From assembly GCA_016713275.1 (NCBI GenBank), contig JADJPL010000001.1, positions 186,001 to 250,000 on the forward strand: 64,000 nucleotides of DNA, read 5' to 3'. The position numbers and the translations under genes are program-made. The stretch comes from Haliscomenobacter sp. Its GTDB lineage: Bacteria; Bacteroidota; Bacteroidia; Chitinophagales; Saprospiraceae. This document shows positions 35,294 through 44,252 of this stretch, piece after piece. The notes beneath the pieces were generated by a model, which did no database searches, was not told the DNA's origin, and was given only the letters and a program-made list of their open reading frames with translations. Positions within the stretch are counted from its first letter, which is position 1, and each line of letters opens with the position of its first letter.

Positions 35294-38200
35294 ATGTACA
35301 AAGAGTTCAAAACCCTGAATCTCCCCCAAATCGACCAGGAAATCCTGGCGTTTTGGGATGCCCAAAAGATCTTTGATCGCAGTGTGGAAGAGCGTCCGGT
35401 AGAAAACAGTTATGTCTTCTACGAAGGCCCCCCGTCTGCCAACGGGATGCCCGGTATTCACCACGTGATGGCCCGGACGATCAAAGATATTTTCTGCCGG
35501 TACCACACCATGGCCGGGCAACGGGTAGAACGCAAAGGCGGATGGGACACCCACGGCCTTCCTATTGAACTCAGCGTGGAAAAAGAACTGGGCATCACCC
35601 GCGACGATATCGGGAAAACCATTTCGGTAGCAGAATACAACCGCCTCTGCCGGGAAACCGTCATGCGCTATAAGGACCTCTGGGACGACATCACCCGGAA
35701 AATGGGCTATTGGGTCGACCTCGAGAATCCCTATATCACCTACACCAACGACTACATCGAGACCTGCTGGTGGCTGTTGAAGCGGCTATTCGACAAAGGC
35801 CTTCTGTATAAAGGATACACCATCCAGCCCTTTTCTCCGGCGGCTGGAACGGGGCTGAGTTCCCACGAACTCAACCAGCCCGGCGCCTACCGCGATATTA
35901 CGGACACCTCTGCGGTGGCTCAGTTCCGCATCAAAGGCGCCGAAAACGAGTATTTCCTGGCCTGGACCACCACGCCTTGGACCCTGCCTTCGAATACCGC
36001 TCTTGCCGTTGGCAAGCACATCACCTATGTTAAAGTCCGCACCTTTAACCGATACACCCAGGAACCCGTCACCGTCATCCTGGCCAAAGACCGCATGGGG
36101 GCTTACTTCACCGAACCCAAACCCGGCTTGAAGCCAGAGGAGGTCAAAGCGGGCAACAAACCCGTTCCGTATCTGGAAATTGTGGAAGAAATTTCCGGCG
36201 CCCAACTCGAAGGCATGGAGTACGAGCAACTGATGCCCTACGTCCAGCCCGATGGCCCGGCGTTCCGGGTACTGCTGGGCGACTTCGTCTCCACGGAAGA
36301 CGGTACGGGGATCGTGCATATCGCGCCGACATTTGGGGCCGACGACTTCCGGGTGGCGAAGCAGTACGGCATTGCCGCCCTGTTGGTGAAAGATGAGAAC
36401 GGCCACCCTATGCCCCTGGTAGACCGCCAGGGAAGGTTTGTCAAGGAAGTGACGGATTTTGCAGGCCGCTATGTGAAGGACTACGGGCAGGAAGAAGAGC
36501 GGCCCGTCGATGTGGACATCGTGATCAAACTCAAGGAGGAGAACAAACTGTTCCTTTCGGAAAAGTACCTCCACCCTTACCCGCATTGCTGGCGCACCGA
36601 GAAACCCGTCCTCTACTATCCTTTGGACAGCTGGTTTATCCGGGCGTCCGCCCTCAAGGAGCGGATGTTTGAACTCAACCAGACGATCAACTGGAAACCG
36701 GCTTCCACAGGAGAAGGCCGGTTCGGAAAATGGCTGGAAAACCTCCAGGATTGGAATTTGTCGCGGTCCCGCTTCTGGGGAACGCCCCTTCCGATCTGGC
36801 GTACAAAAGACGGGCGCCAGGATAAGTGCATCGGCTCGGTAGCTATGCTTAAGGAGGAAATCGAAAAAGCCAACGCCGCCTTGGGTCTGGCGCAGGTTGT
36901 CCCGCAAGATCTGCACCGGCCCTTTATCGACGAGGTCGTTCTCGTGTCAGACGCTGGAGAGCCTATGCACCGCGAACCCGACCTGATCGACGTGTGGTTT
37001 GATTCCGGCGCCATGCCCTATGCGCAGTGGCATTACCCGTTCGAAAACCAGGATAAGTTCCGGCAGAATTACCCCGCCGATTTTATCGCCAAGAAGGGGT
37101 GGACCAAACCCGGGGCTGGTTCTATACCCTCCATGCTATCGCTGTGATGGCGTTCGACAGTATTTCGTTCAAAAACGTGGTGTCGAACGGACTGGTGCTG
37201 GATAAGAACGGGGTGAAAATGTCAAAGCGCCTGGGAAATGCGGCCGACCCCTTTGAAACCATTGCCAAATACGGAGCGGATGCCACCCGTTGGTACATGA
37301 TCTCCAACGCGCAGCCCTGGGATAACCTCAAATTCGACGTGGCGGGTATCGAAGAAGTTTCGAGGCGGTTTTTTGGGACGCTGTTCAATACGTATTCGTT
37401 TTTTACCCTGTATGCCAATATCGATGGATTCCGGTATGCCGAAGCCGATATTCCGGTAGAAAAGCGTCCGGAGATCGACCGATGGGTGCTTTCGGCGCTG
37501 AACTCCCTGAGCGAAGCGTGCGAACGCAGCTATGCCGATTACGAGCCCACCGAAGCGGCCCGGAAGATGATGTACTTTGTGGACGAGCAGTTGAGCAACT
37601 GGTACGTCCGCTTGTCGCGCCGCCGTTTCTGGAGAGGGGAATACAACGAGGATAAAATTTCGGCCTACCAGACCTTGTACGAGTGCCTCGTCACCCTGGC
37701 CAAACTGATGGCGCCGGTGTCCCCTTTCTTTGCCGACTGGTTGTACCGCAACCTGAACGAGGTGACCGGAAAAGAACTGCACCCGTCGGTGCACCTGGCG
37801 TTGATGCCTGCTCCTGATGCCAGCCACGCAGACCCCGGCCTCGAACAGCGAATGGACTATGCACAGCGTATTGCCAGTCTGGTCCTCAGCCTGCGCAAAG
37901 CCAGCAAGATTCGCGTCCGTCAGCCGCTTCAGAAGCTCCTGCTGCCCGTGCTGGATTCCCAGTTTATCGGTCAGGTTGATGAGGTGAAAGACCTGATCCT
38001 GGCCGAAGTGAACGTCAAGGAGATCGAGTACGTGACCGACACGTCCGGCCTCCTGCACAAGCGGGTGAAGCCCAATTTTAAAACCCTCGGCAAACGCCTT
38101 GGAAAGCACATGAAGGCCGTTTCCGACCTCCTTGCGGCATGGACGCAAGCGGATATCCAGCAACTGGAACGTTCCGGACAGTACGTGTTTGAGCTAGGCA

Positions 38201-38580
38201 GCGAATCCTTTCCGGCAACCCTGGAAGATTTTGAAATCCTCACCGAGGATATCCCCGGATGGCAGGTAGCCTCCGACAATGGGCTCACCGTCGCCCTCGA
38301 CGTCACCCTTACGCCGGAACTCGAAGCGGAAGGGATGGCGAGGGAATTGGTCAACCGGATCCAGAATATCCGAAAAACCCGCAACTTTAACGTGACCGAT
38401 CAGATTGCCGTTACCCTGGAGAACCACCCGGAAGTTGCCTCTGCCGTGGAATCGTTTGGCGGATATATCCGCCAGGAAACCTTGTCGGCAACCTTGTCCC
38501 TCGCGGATAACGTAACCGAAGGGGAGGTGCTGGAGCTTCCCAACGAAGTCCAACTGCGCATTCGGGTAGAGCTCGTTTAG
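35294..38580 (+). CDS. ileS: Isoleucyl-tRNA synthetase, one frameshift
   Basis: This class I synthetase charges tRNA-Ile. The start MYKEFKTLNLPQIDQEIL is the usual Bacteroidota IleRS beginning; an upstream ATG in the same frame lies inside the leader and is rejected. The HIGH-type motif is PSANGMPGIHHVM (near 40-52), an editing domain follows, then KMSKRLGN. The helix-rich anticodon and C-terminal domains end at 38580. It belongs to the eukaryote-like IleS2 type by its start and spacing. The frame is lost near 37096. Reading GCCAAGAAG as GCCAAAGAAG restores AKEGVDQTRGWFYTLHAIAV, so one A is missing. As the gene is essential this is almost certainly an error in the sequence. Expression is probably controlled by the attenuator upstream. 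Confidence 0.95.
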
Positions 38581-38592
38581 AAAAAAACGGGA

Positions 38593-38889
38593 CTAGGAAA
38601 GTAAGGACTGGAGTTTCATGGCAACGCCCATGTCTCCCTTGATCTTTACTTTGCCCGACATGACGGCCATCATAGGGTTGAGATCCCCCGCTCTTAACTG
38701 GTTCAGCACGTCCAGCGAGGTGCTGATCGTGCAATCGGCGTCCTTGTCTTCGGAAGAGATCGAGGGCGTGTCGCCCGTCAGATCAATAAACACGACGCCT
38801 TCGTCAAAAACCATCTTCAGGGTCTTTCCTATCGACGGCATTTTTTCGGCATGAGCCTTGAATTGCTCTAATACAGCTTCAAAGGACAT
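38593..38889 (-). CDS. SCP2 sterol-carrier-domain protein
   Basis: The 98-residue protein is one SCP2-like domain (VFDEGVVFIDLTGD, then DADCTISTSLDVLNQLRAGD, MMAVMSGKVKIKGDMGVAM). These small hydrophobic-pocket proteins bind lipids or acyl chains in the cytoplasm. The start MSFEAVLEQFKAHAEKM at 38889 is chosen because the longer frame upstream is not conserved-looking. It is convergent with ileS, 12 bases from its stop, and no distinct terminator was seen between them. Confidence 0.87.
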   Translation of the reverse strand: MSFEAVLEQFKAHAEKMPSIGKTLKMVFDEGVVFIDLTGDTPSISSEDKDADCTISTSLDVLNQLRAGDLNPMMAVMSGKVKIKGDMGVAMKLQSLLS

Positions 38890-39074
38890 AGCACAGATGT
38901 TTTCGGGTAAACAAATAGCGAATTTTCGCCACAATATAGAATGGCGTAGAGGACTTTCCAAGAAAAACTCCGGGGGAAGCTAAAGTCAAAGAAAATATAA
39001 CCCATTTAAATCTGGTTTTCAATTATTTATAGACGAAATAGACGTCTTGGGTTTTATTAAAAAATTTCGCCTAG

Positions 39075-39146
39075 TGACATTTTGTCTTATTTATTTTTTA
39101 ACAAATGCCAAAATGTCGGTCTTTTTACGTCGAATTGACATTTTGG
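39075..39146. promoter_or_regulatory. Three copies of a TGACATTTTG half-site upstream of hsp20
   Basis: TGACATTTTG occurs at 39075-39084 (extended to the palindrome GACATTTTGTC), in reverse as CCAAAATGTC at 39108-39117, and again at 39136-39145. The last two form a ten-base inverted repeat with a 19-base spacer. They lie 8 to 78 bases before a sigma-54-like promoter, where an enhancer-binding protein would bind. Confidence 0.5.
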
Positions 39147-39152
39147 GAAGGT

Positions 39153-39168
39153 TGGAACGCGGTTTGCA
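39153..39168 (+). promoter_or_regulatory. Sigma-54-like (-24/-12) promoter of hsp20
   Basis: TGGAACGCGGTTTGCA differs at one position from the -24/-12 consensus TGGCACG-N4-TTGCA, with GG (39154-39155) and GC (39166-39167) exactly ten bases apart. The start codon at 39201 lies 34 bases after the GC, leaving a leader of about 20 bases. Confidence 0.55.
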
Positions 39169-39200
39169 TGAAAAGAAGTAAAACCAAAAAAAAATTGATC

Positions 39201-39593
39201 ATGATGCATGTAGTTGTTCAACCGAGAATCCTGCGCCAAGCCGCAGAAAAGAATTCTAATCCTGTGGCCGCTTCCGAGCGCGTTTCCCTGCCCGCCGCCA
39301 ACATTGTAGCTGTGGAGTCGGGATGGAATATCCAGATTGCCGCGCCGGGTTTGACGAAAGAATCGTTTCAGCTCAAAGTAGAAGGGCGCAATCTGGAGTT
39401 GCGCGCAGCATACCCAAGCACAGAGGCAGACGGGCAGAAGCGCCTGCGCCGGGAATTTGGCGAAGGCGTTCTGAGCCGTACGTTCCAATTGCCGGATACC
39501 GCCGACACGACCGCTATTCAGGCGCGCTATGAGGCGGGCGTTCTGACGATCCATCTTCCGAAGAAAGCTCCGGTAAAGGTGGAAATCGCCTAA
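39201..39593 (+). CDS. Hsp20/alpha-crystallin small heat-shock protein (first of two)
   Basis: About 130 residues. An alpha-crystallin domain (about 38-130) contains NIQIAAPGLTKESFQLKVEG, then RREFGEGVLSRTFQLPDTAD and YEAGVLTIHLPKK, with the typical GVL beta-9 strand. The N-terminal arm is short and the C-terminal IXI anchor is replaced by VKVEIA. Small heat-shock proteins hold unfolding proteins for refolding. ATG 39201 is preferred to 39168 because the latter sits in the -12 element of the sigma-54-like promoter. A second hsp20 follows 217 bases downstream. This copy is more divergent and may act under a different stress. Confidence 0.88.
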   Translation: MMHVVVQPRILRQAAEKNSNPVAASERVSLPAANIVAVESGWNIQIAAPGLTKESFQLKVEGRNLELRAAYPSTEADGQKRLRREFGEGVLSRTFQLPDTADTTAIQARYEAGVLTIHLPKKAPVKVEIA

Positions 39594-39640
39594 AGCAGTC
39601 GTCCAAAGGGGCATTGAACAACTTTTTGCATCCTGGAAAC

Positions 39641-39673
39641 AGACTTCCCAGGTTTTCAAAACCTGGGAAGTCT
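39641..39673. repeat. Perfect 33-base palindrome (REP-like)
   Basis: Arms of 16 bases (AGACTTCCCAGGTTTT and its exact complement) flank a single C at 39657. No T run follows on either side, so it is not a standard terminator. It looks like a REP-type dispersed palindrome between the two hsp20 genes. Confidence 0.7.
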
Positions 39674-39810
39674 AAGCCAACAGGCTCAATTCGTTGTTCA
39701 ACGTACTAAAATGGAAGCAGAATCGCCCCTTTGTCCAAAAGCTGACAATAATTTGACACAAGAAGCTTGAAACAATTTTCATTTATTCTGTTACTAAAAA
39801 TAGTTAAGCT

Positions 39811-40251
39811 ATGAAATTGATCCAACATCAACCAGCGACCAACGCAAGCCGCTTTGATCAATTTGTAGACGAGTTTTTCAACCGCGGCTTGAATTCGTTC
39901 TTTGGCGGCGACCATTTCGCTTCCAGCCCTTCGGTGAATGTGTTTGAAACCAACACCGACTATTTAATCGAGGTAGCTGCTCCTGGACTGGAGAAGCAAG
40001 ATTTTGAAGTGAAAGTGGAAGGCGAGTTTCTGATCATCTCTTCGGAGAAAGCGCAGCGTGCCGGGCAGGAAACGGACGGGAAATACCTGAGGAAGGAGTT
40101 CAATTATGCAACTTTTTCCCGTAGTTTCCGTTTACCGGATAGTGTGCAAGCAGATCAGATTAAGGCTTCCTATGAGAACGGGGTGTTGAACCTGACGCTC
40201 CCGAAATCCGAGATGGAAGTCCAGAAATACCGGACGATCGAGATCGAATAA
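39811..40251 (+). CDS. Hsp20/alpha-crystallin small heat-shock protein (second)
   Basis: The 146-residue protein is a canonical Hsp20. Its N-terminal arm is FDQFVDEFFNRGLNSFFGGD. The alpha-crystallin domain (about 45-135) has YLIEVAAPGLEKQDFEVKVEG, YLRKEFNYATFSRSFRLPD and YENGVLNLTLPKSE. It ends in YRTIEIE, with an IEI that can serve as the IXI oligomer anchor. It acts as an ATP-independent holdase. Intergenic DNA upstream contains a REP-like palindrome and an AT-rich stretch but no clear sigma-54 site, so the two copies seem to be regulated separately. A terminator follows. Confidence 0.92.
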   Translation: MKLIQHQPATNASRFDQFVDEFFNRGLNSFFGGDHFASSPSVNVFETNTDYLIEVAAPGLEKQDFEVKVEGEFLIISSEKAQRAGQETDGKYLRKEFNYATFSRSFRLPDSVQADQIKASYENGVLNLTLPKSEMEVQKYRTIEIE

Positions 40252-40305
40252 CCGGAAGAAAACGGAAAGATTTAGGTTAGTTAATAGGGTTTTAGGTGTT
40301 TTTTG

Positions 40306-40334
40306 AGGTCGGCGTCAACACGCCGACCTTTTTT
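40306..40334. terminator. Rho-independent terminator between convergent genes
   Basis: Ten-base arms AGGTCGGCGT (40306-40315) and ACGCCGACCT (40320-40329) with loop CAAC run into TTTTTT. It ends the second hsp20 and lies at the end of the DUF3109 gene on the other strand. Confidence 0.88.
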
Positions 40335-40920
40335 ATTCTTCCGCGGCTGCGGCTGCTGCTGTTGCCGCCGCTTCCAACTCCTCGTAAAACCCCTGGCCGT
40401 ATTTGCGGATGAGCGCGTCTTTTACAAATCGAAACACCGGCAACCGGGCTTTGGCGCCAGCTTCGCAGGCAGGGGAGCAGATGCTCCAGCGTTCGTAGTT
40501 CAGTACATCGAATCCGGCTTCTTCCTTTCTGGCCCGGATGGGATAAAGGTGGCATGACAAGGGCTTACGAAAGTCGGTGGCGCCCGCCAAAAAGGCTTGC
40601 TCCAGGCCGCACAGGGCAATCCCGCCTTCATTGTACGTAATATAGGCGCAAGGCCCCCCATCGATAAGCGGCGTACTGAACTCTTCCTGATCCTCGAGGT
40701 ATTCGTACCTTCCGGTTTTTTCCAGCTCGGCGATACCGGCGGGACTGAGAAAAGGCTTGACGGCAGGGTAAATCCGATTGAGGATTTCCAGCTCTTCGTT
40801 GAGCAAGGGGGCGCCGTAGTCGCCTTCCCAGCAGCAGGCGCCTTTACAGGCTTCGAGATTGCAGAGAAATTGCTGCTCGATCACGTCGTCGCTGACCAGG
40901 ACATTCCGAATGATATACAT
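40333..40920 (-). CDS. DUF3109 family cysteine-rich protein
   Basis: The 195-residue protein starts MYIIRNVLVSDDVIEQQFLC and carries the DUF3109 cysteine pattern C...L.ACKGACCW, then GGPCAYI, CGLEQAF, LSCHLYPIR and SICSPAC. Eight or more conserved cysteines suggest an iron-sulfur or zinc site; the biochemical role is not established. The family is common in Bacteroidota as a single-copy gene. ATG at 40920 fits the family start. The C-terminus ends in an unusual Ala/Glu run. It is convergent with hsp20 and divergent from citrate synthase. Confidence 0.85.
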   Translation of the reverse strand: MYIIRNVLVSDDVIEQQFLCNLEACKGACCWEGDYGAPLLNEELEILNRIYPAVKPFLSPAGIAELEKTGRYEYLEDQEEFSTPLIDGGPCAYITYNEGGIALCGLEQAFLAGATDFRKPLSCHLYPIRARKEEAGFDVLNYERWSICSPACEAGAKARLPVFRFVKDALIRKYGQGFYEELEAAATAAAAAAEE

Positions 40921-41173
40921 GCAGGCGTTGTTGTAGGCGGTAAAAGTAGGGAAAAATACGTTCCGGAGCATCAAAGAAAAAAACCGCCGCCGAAGCTGTT
41001 CCTGAAGAAAATCCGGACAAACGCTAAACAAAGAACCCCATTTTTTGCTATACAAAAACGGGGCGCTCTATCTGCGGAAAACCAGCAAAAAGAGCCGTTC
41101 AAATTTTCGGATGCGCCGTTTTTACCTTAATATCGCCAAGGAAAATATTACACCACACGATAAAGCTTACAGC

Positions 41174-42507
41174 ATGGATCCCTTAAAGCAAAAGTTTTTG
41201 AGAAAGCGAGCGCCCTCAAGGCGGAGATTAACGATTTATTGAAAGAACACGGAAACGCCAAGGTTGACGACGTCACCCTCGGGCAGATTTACGGCGGCGC
41301 CAGGGATATTAAAATGATGGTTTGGGAACCCTCCGAATTGGATTCGATGGAAGGTATCCGGTTTCGCGGGTATTCGATCACGGAATTGAAGGAACTGCTT
41401 CCCAAAGGCGCCGAAAACCGCGAACCCAAGCCGGAAGGCTTGTTTTGGCTCCTGCTTACCGGGGATATTCCCACCGCGGAAGAAGCGGAATGGGTAAGCG
41501 AACAATGGCGGCAGCGCAGCGAAGTCCCGGCCCATGTCTTCCGCGTGCTGGAAGCGCTTCCCGAGGAGACCCACCCGATGACCCAATTCACCATCGGCAT
41601 CAACGCCCTTCAGTCGGAAAGCGTTTTTGCCCGCCGCTACGAGGAAGGACTTGGGAAAAAGGACTACTGGGATGCCACCTATGAAGACGCCATGAACCTC
41701 ATCGCCATGCTTCCCCGCCTGGCGGCTTATATTTACCGTAGGTCGTTCCATCAGGGCAACCATATTGCTCCGGACCCCTCTTTGGATTGGGGCGGGAACT
41801 ACGCGCATATGCTGGGATTTGAGGATCCCTATTTCCGGTCTCTCATGCGCCTGTACCTCACCATTCATGCCGACCACGAAGGCGGAAATGCTTCGGCGCA
41901 TACCACCCACCTGGTAGGCTCCACCTTGAGCGATGCCTACCTGTCCCTCGCTGCCGGCATCAACGCCCTCGCAGGCCCGCTCCACGGACTGGCCAACCAG
42001 GAGGTGATCAAATGGATCTTTGAAATGGTCGACGATTTAGGCACGACCAAACCAACCGGCGAAGATATTGCCAACTACGTGCGCAAAACCATTTCGGAAG
42101 GGAAAGTGGTTCCGGGATACGGCCACGCCGTACTCCGCCGCCCTGACCCGCGCTTCACCGCTCAAATGGATTTTGCCAAGAAATACATCGCTTCCGACGA
42201 CATCGTGGAGATCGTCTGGAAAATCTTCGAGGTGGTTCCACCCATTCTCCAAAGCCTTGGAAAGATCAAAAACCCCTGGCCCAACGTAGACGCGCACTCC
42301 GGCGCCCTTCTGGTGCACTACGGACTGAAAGAATACAGCTACTATACGGTCTTGTTTGGCGTATCCCGCGCCATCGGCGTCCTGTCTGCCCTGTGCTGGT
42401 CCCGGGTTCTTGGATTCCCGCTCGAACGGCCCAAATCCGTCACCACCGAATGGGTGAAAAACTTCCTCGCCGAAGCCGCCGTGAAGGAAGAAGCGAACCA
42501 TAACTAA
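41174..42507 (+). CDS. gltA: Citrate synthase, one frameshift near the start
   Basis: Condenses oxaloacetate and acetyl-CoA in the TCA cycle. The frame from 41239 covers most of the protein, with FRGYSITELKELLP, LTIHADHEGGNASAHT (first active His), GPLHGLANQEV and GYGHAVLRRPDPR (second His), and DAHSGALLVHYGL (Asp). The text resembles the eukaryote-like citrate synthase of Bacteroidota. The true start is the ATG at 41174. Reading T5 at 41195-41199 as T6 gives MDPLKQKFFEKASALKAEIN joined in frame to the rest. One T is therefore missing, probably a sequence error. The gene ends 4 bases before a repeat cassette. Confidence 0.93.
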
Positions 42508-42640
42508 GGGGGTAGAGGATGTAGAGGATGTAGAGGATGTAAAGGATGTAGAGGATGTAAAGTTCTACCTCGCTCCCTCGTACCTCGTAAATCGTACTTC
42601 GTAAATCGTACCTCGTAAATCGTACTTCGTAAATACATAA
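42508..42640. repeat. Composite repeat cassette: GGATGTAGA and CGTAAAT/CGTACTT units
   Basis: 42511-42560 has nine-base units GGATGTAGA, the reverse complement of the CTCTACATC units at 32.7 kb. 42580-42635 has seven-base units CGTAAAT, CGTACCT and CGTACTT, the reverse complement of the TACGATT/TACGAGG units at 32.6 kb. Confidence 0.9.
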
Positions 42641-42678
42641 AAAACGAGGGCTTGCTTTCAGAGTTCGAAAAATCCTTT

Positions 42679-42686
42679 ATTTTTGG
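42679..42686 (+). promoter_or_regulatory. -7 promoter box of gcvH
   Basis: TATTTTTG fits TAnnTTTG. TTTC at 42656-42659, 19 bases upstream, may be the -33 element. The gcvH start lies 54 bases downstream. Confidence 0.5.
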
Positions 42687-42739
42687 CGGGTCTGGATTCC
42701 GGAGTAAAGAATTTGGTCAAAATCTAAACAATCCAAATT

Positions 42740-43132
42740 ATGGTCATTCCATCTGATTTGCGCTACACACAGGAACACGAATGGATTCGCTTAGGCGAAG
42801 GCAATACAGCGTTTATCGGTATCACCGACTTCGCCCAGGGCGAATTAGGCGATATCGTCTACGTAGAGGTGGAAACCGTCGGCGATTCGCTTGGGAAGGG
42901 GGATGTTTTTGGCACGATCGAAGCGGTAAAAACTACCTCCGATTTATTCATGCCGGTTTCGGGGAAAGTGCTGGAATTTAATCCGGGCCTGAGTTCCTCC
43001 GGCGGGGATAACCCGGCTTTAGTGAACGACGACCCCTACGGCGAAGGATGGATCATTAAAATTGAACTGACGGATCCATCTGAAATAGAAGATCTTATGG
43101 ACGCGGGCGCTTACCAGGAAGTGGTAGGGTAA
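42740..43132 (+). CDS. gcvH: Glycine cleavage system H protein
   Basis: The 130-residue protein is a complete H protein: HEWIRLGEGNTAFIGITDFA, LGDIVYVEVE, the lipoyl-lysine segment GTIEAVKTTSDLFMPVSG (Lys64), and NDDPYGEGWIIKIEL. The lipoyl arm carries the aminomethyl group between the P, T and L proteins of glycine cleavage. Length and motifs are standard. It stands alone; the other gcv genes are elsewhere, as is usual in Bacteroidota. A consensus -7 box lies upstream. Confidence 0.96.
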   Translation: MVIPSDLRYTQEHEWIRLGEGNTAFIGITDFAQGELGDIVYVEVETVGDSLGKGDVFGTIEAVKTTSDLFMPVSGKVLEFNPGLSSSGGDNPALVNDDPYGEGWIIKIELTDPSEIEDLMDAGAYQEVVG

Positions 43133-43231
43133 TTTTTTTTTATTTTCTGCACGCCAAAATCAGGCCTGCGTACATCTGGTATTTAAAAGGCTCTTACTAT
43201 TTACTCATCATTTTTGTAAAACCTTGTCAGC

Positions 43232-44155
43232 ATGGACATTGCACTATCCGGCAACGTAGTCCTGTTCGGCGCTATCTTTCTGGTTTTGCTGATCGCAGCG
43301 GTCATTCTCTACCTGCAATTCAGCTTCAAGAAAAAAGCCGAAGGAGGACTCTCGCTGAAGCACGCCAAAGCAGGCAAGCACAGCATCGAGCTCGATGGAA
43401 GAACGAAATACCCCGAGGTGGATTCTTTCCGCCTGAGCGGTACGTTCTTTAACCTCGGGATCGCCGTAGCGCTTGGTCTGACCGTGCTCGCGTTTGGCTG
43501 GACGCAGTACGAGAAAAAAGTGGAGGCAAGCGACAACTTTATCCTCATCGAAGAGGACATCGAAGTCGAGCCCCCACGTACTGCCGAACCGCCGCCCCCA
43601 CCGCCGCCTCCGCCGCCTCCCGTCATCGAAGAGGTGCCCGAGGAATTGATTGAGGAAGAGGACCAACCCGAATTCGTCGACCAGTCTGTGGAAGCCGAAG
43701 AAGAGGTGGTTCGCGCTCCCGAGCCTGTGAAGCAGGCCGCGCCTCCTCCCCCTCCTCCTCCTCCTCCTCCCCCACCAAAAGACGATGACGAGATCTTCGT
43801 GGTGGTAGAAGACATGCCCCTCTTCCCAGGTTGCGAAAGCGAACCCGACAAGGACGCACGGAAGAAGTGCTCCGACAAGAAGGTGTTCGAATTCGTAGGT
43901 AAAAACCTGAAGTACCCGGTGATCGCCCGCGAAAACGGCGTTGAAGGCACCGCAGTCGTCCAGTTCGTTGTGGACCGCGACGGCTCCGTCAAAGACGCTT
44001 CCGTACTTCGCGACATCGGCGCCGGCTGCGGCGAAGAAGCTGTCCGCGTGGTCAACCTGATGAACCAGCAGGGGATCAAATGGACGCCCGGCAAACAGCG
44101 CGGCCGCCCAGTGAAGGTTCAGTTCCGCTTGCCTGTGCGCTTTAAGCTACAGTAA
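43232..44155 (+). CDS. TonB family energy transducer
   Basis: The 307-residue protein has two hydrophobic segments (about 8-27 and 70-88), two proline runs (near 120-130 and 170-183) separated by a Glu-rich acidic stretch, and a TonB C-terminal domain (about 205-307: PLFPGCESE, YPVIARENGVEGTAVVQFVV, WTPGKQRGRPVKVQFRLPV). TonB transmits inner-membrane proton-motive force to outer-membrane receptors. Two N-terminal membrane segments instead of one is a common Bacteroidota arrangement. ExbB and ExbD are not adjacent. The gene is followed by a strong bidirectional terminator. Confidence 0.9.
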   Translation: MDIALSGNVVLFGAIFLVLLIAAVILYLQFSFKKKAEGGLSLKHAKAGKHSIELDGRTKYPEVDSFRLSGTFFNLGIAVALGLTVLAFGWTQYEKKVEASDNFILIEEDIEVEPPRTAEPPPPPPPPPPPVIEEVPEELIEEEDQPEFVDQSVEAEEEVVRAPEPVKQAAPPPPPPPPPPPPKDDDEIFVVVEDMPLFPGCESEPDKDARKKCSDKKVFEFVGKNLKYPVIARENGVEGTAVVQFVVDRDGSVKDASVLRDIGAGCGEEAVRVVNLMNQQGIKWTPGKQRGRPVKVQFRLPVRFKLQ

Positions 44156-44180
44156 GCCGGTTCCTCCACCAAATCCAATA

Positions 44181-44217
44181 AAAAAACCCCGCGACCAAAG
44201 GCCGCGGGGTTTTTTTG
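44181..44217. terminator. Bidirectional terminator between tonB and aspS
   Basis: CCCCGCG (44187-44193) pairs with CGCGGGG (44203-44209), with six A before and seven T after, so it can end transcription from both sides. Confidence 0.88.
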
Positions 44218-44221
44218 TCCC

Positions 44222-44252
44222 TCTTCTGCTCCCTGCTCCCTACTCCCTCTCT
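44222..44252. repeat. Short heptanucleotide repeat (TGCTCCC type)
   Basis: About three to four units of TGCTCCC and ACTCCCT follow the aspS stop on the complementary strand. A minor member of the window's seven-base repeat class. Confidence 0.6.

Noticed and set aside
43309..44094. Minus-strand frame with poly-Gly runs opposite tonB
   Set aside because: Gly runs are the complement of the proline codons of TonB; not a gene.
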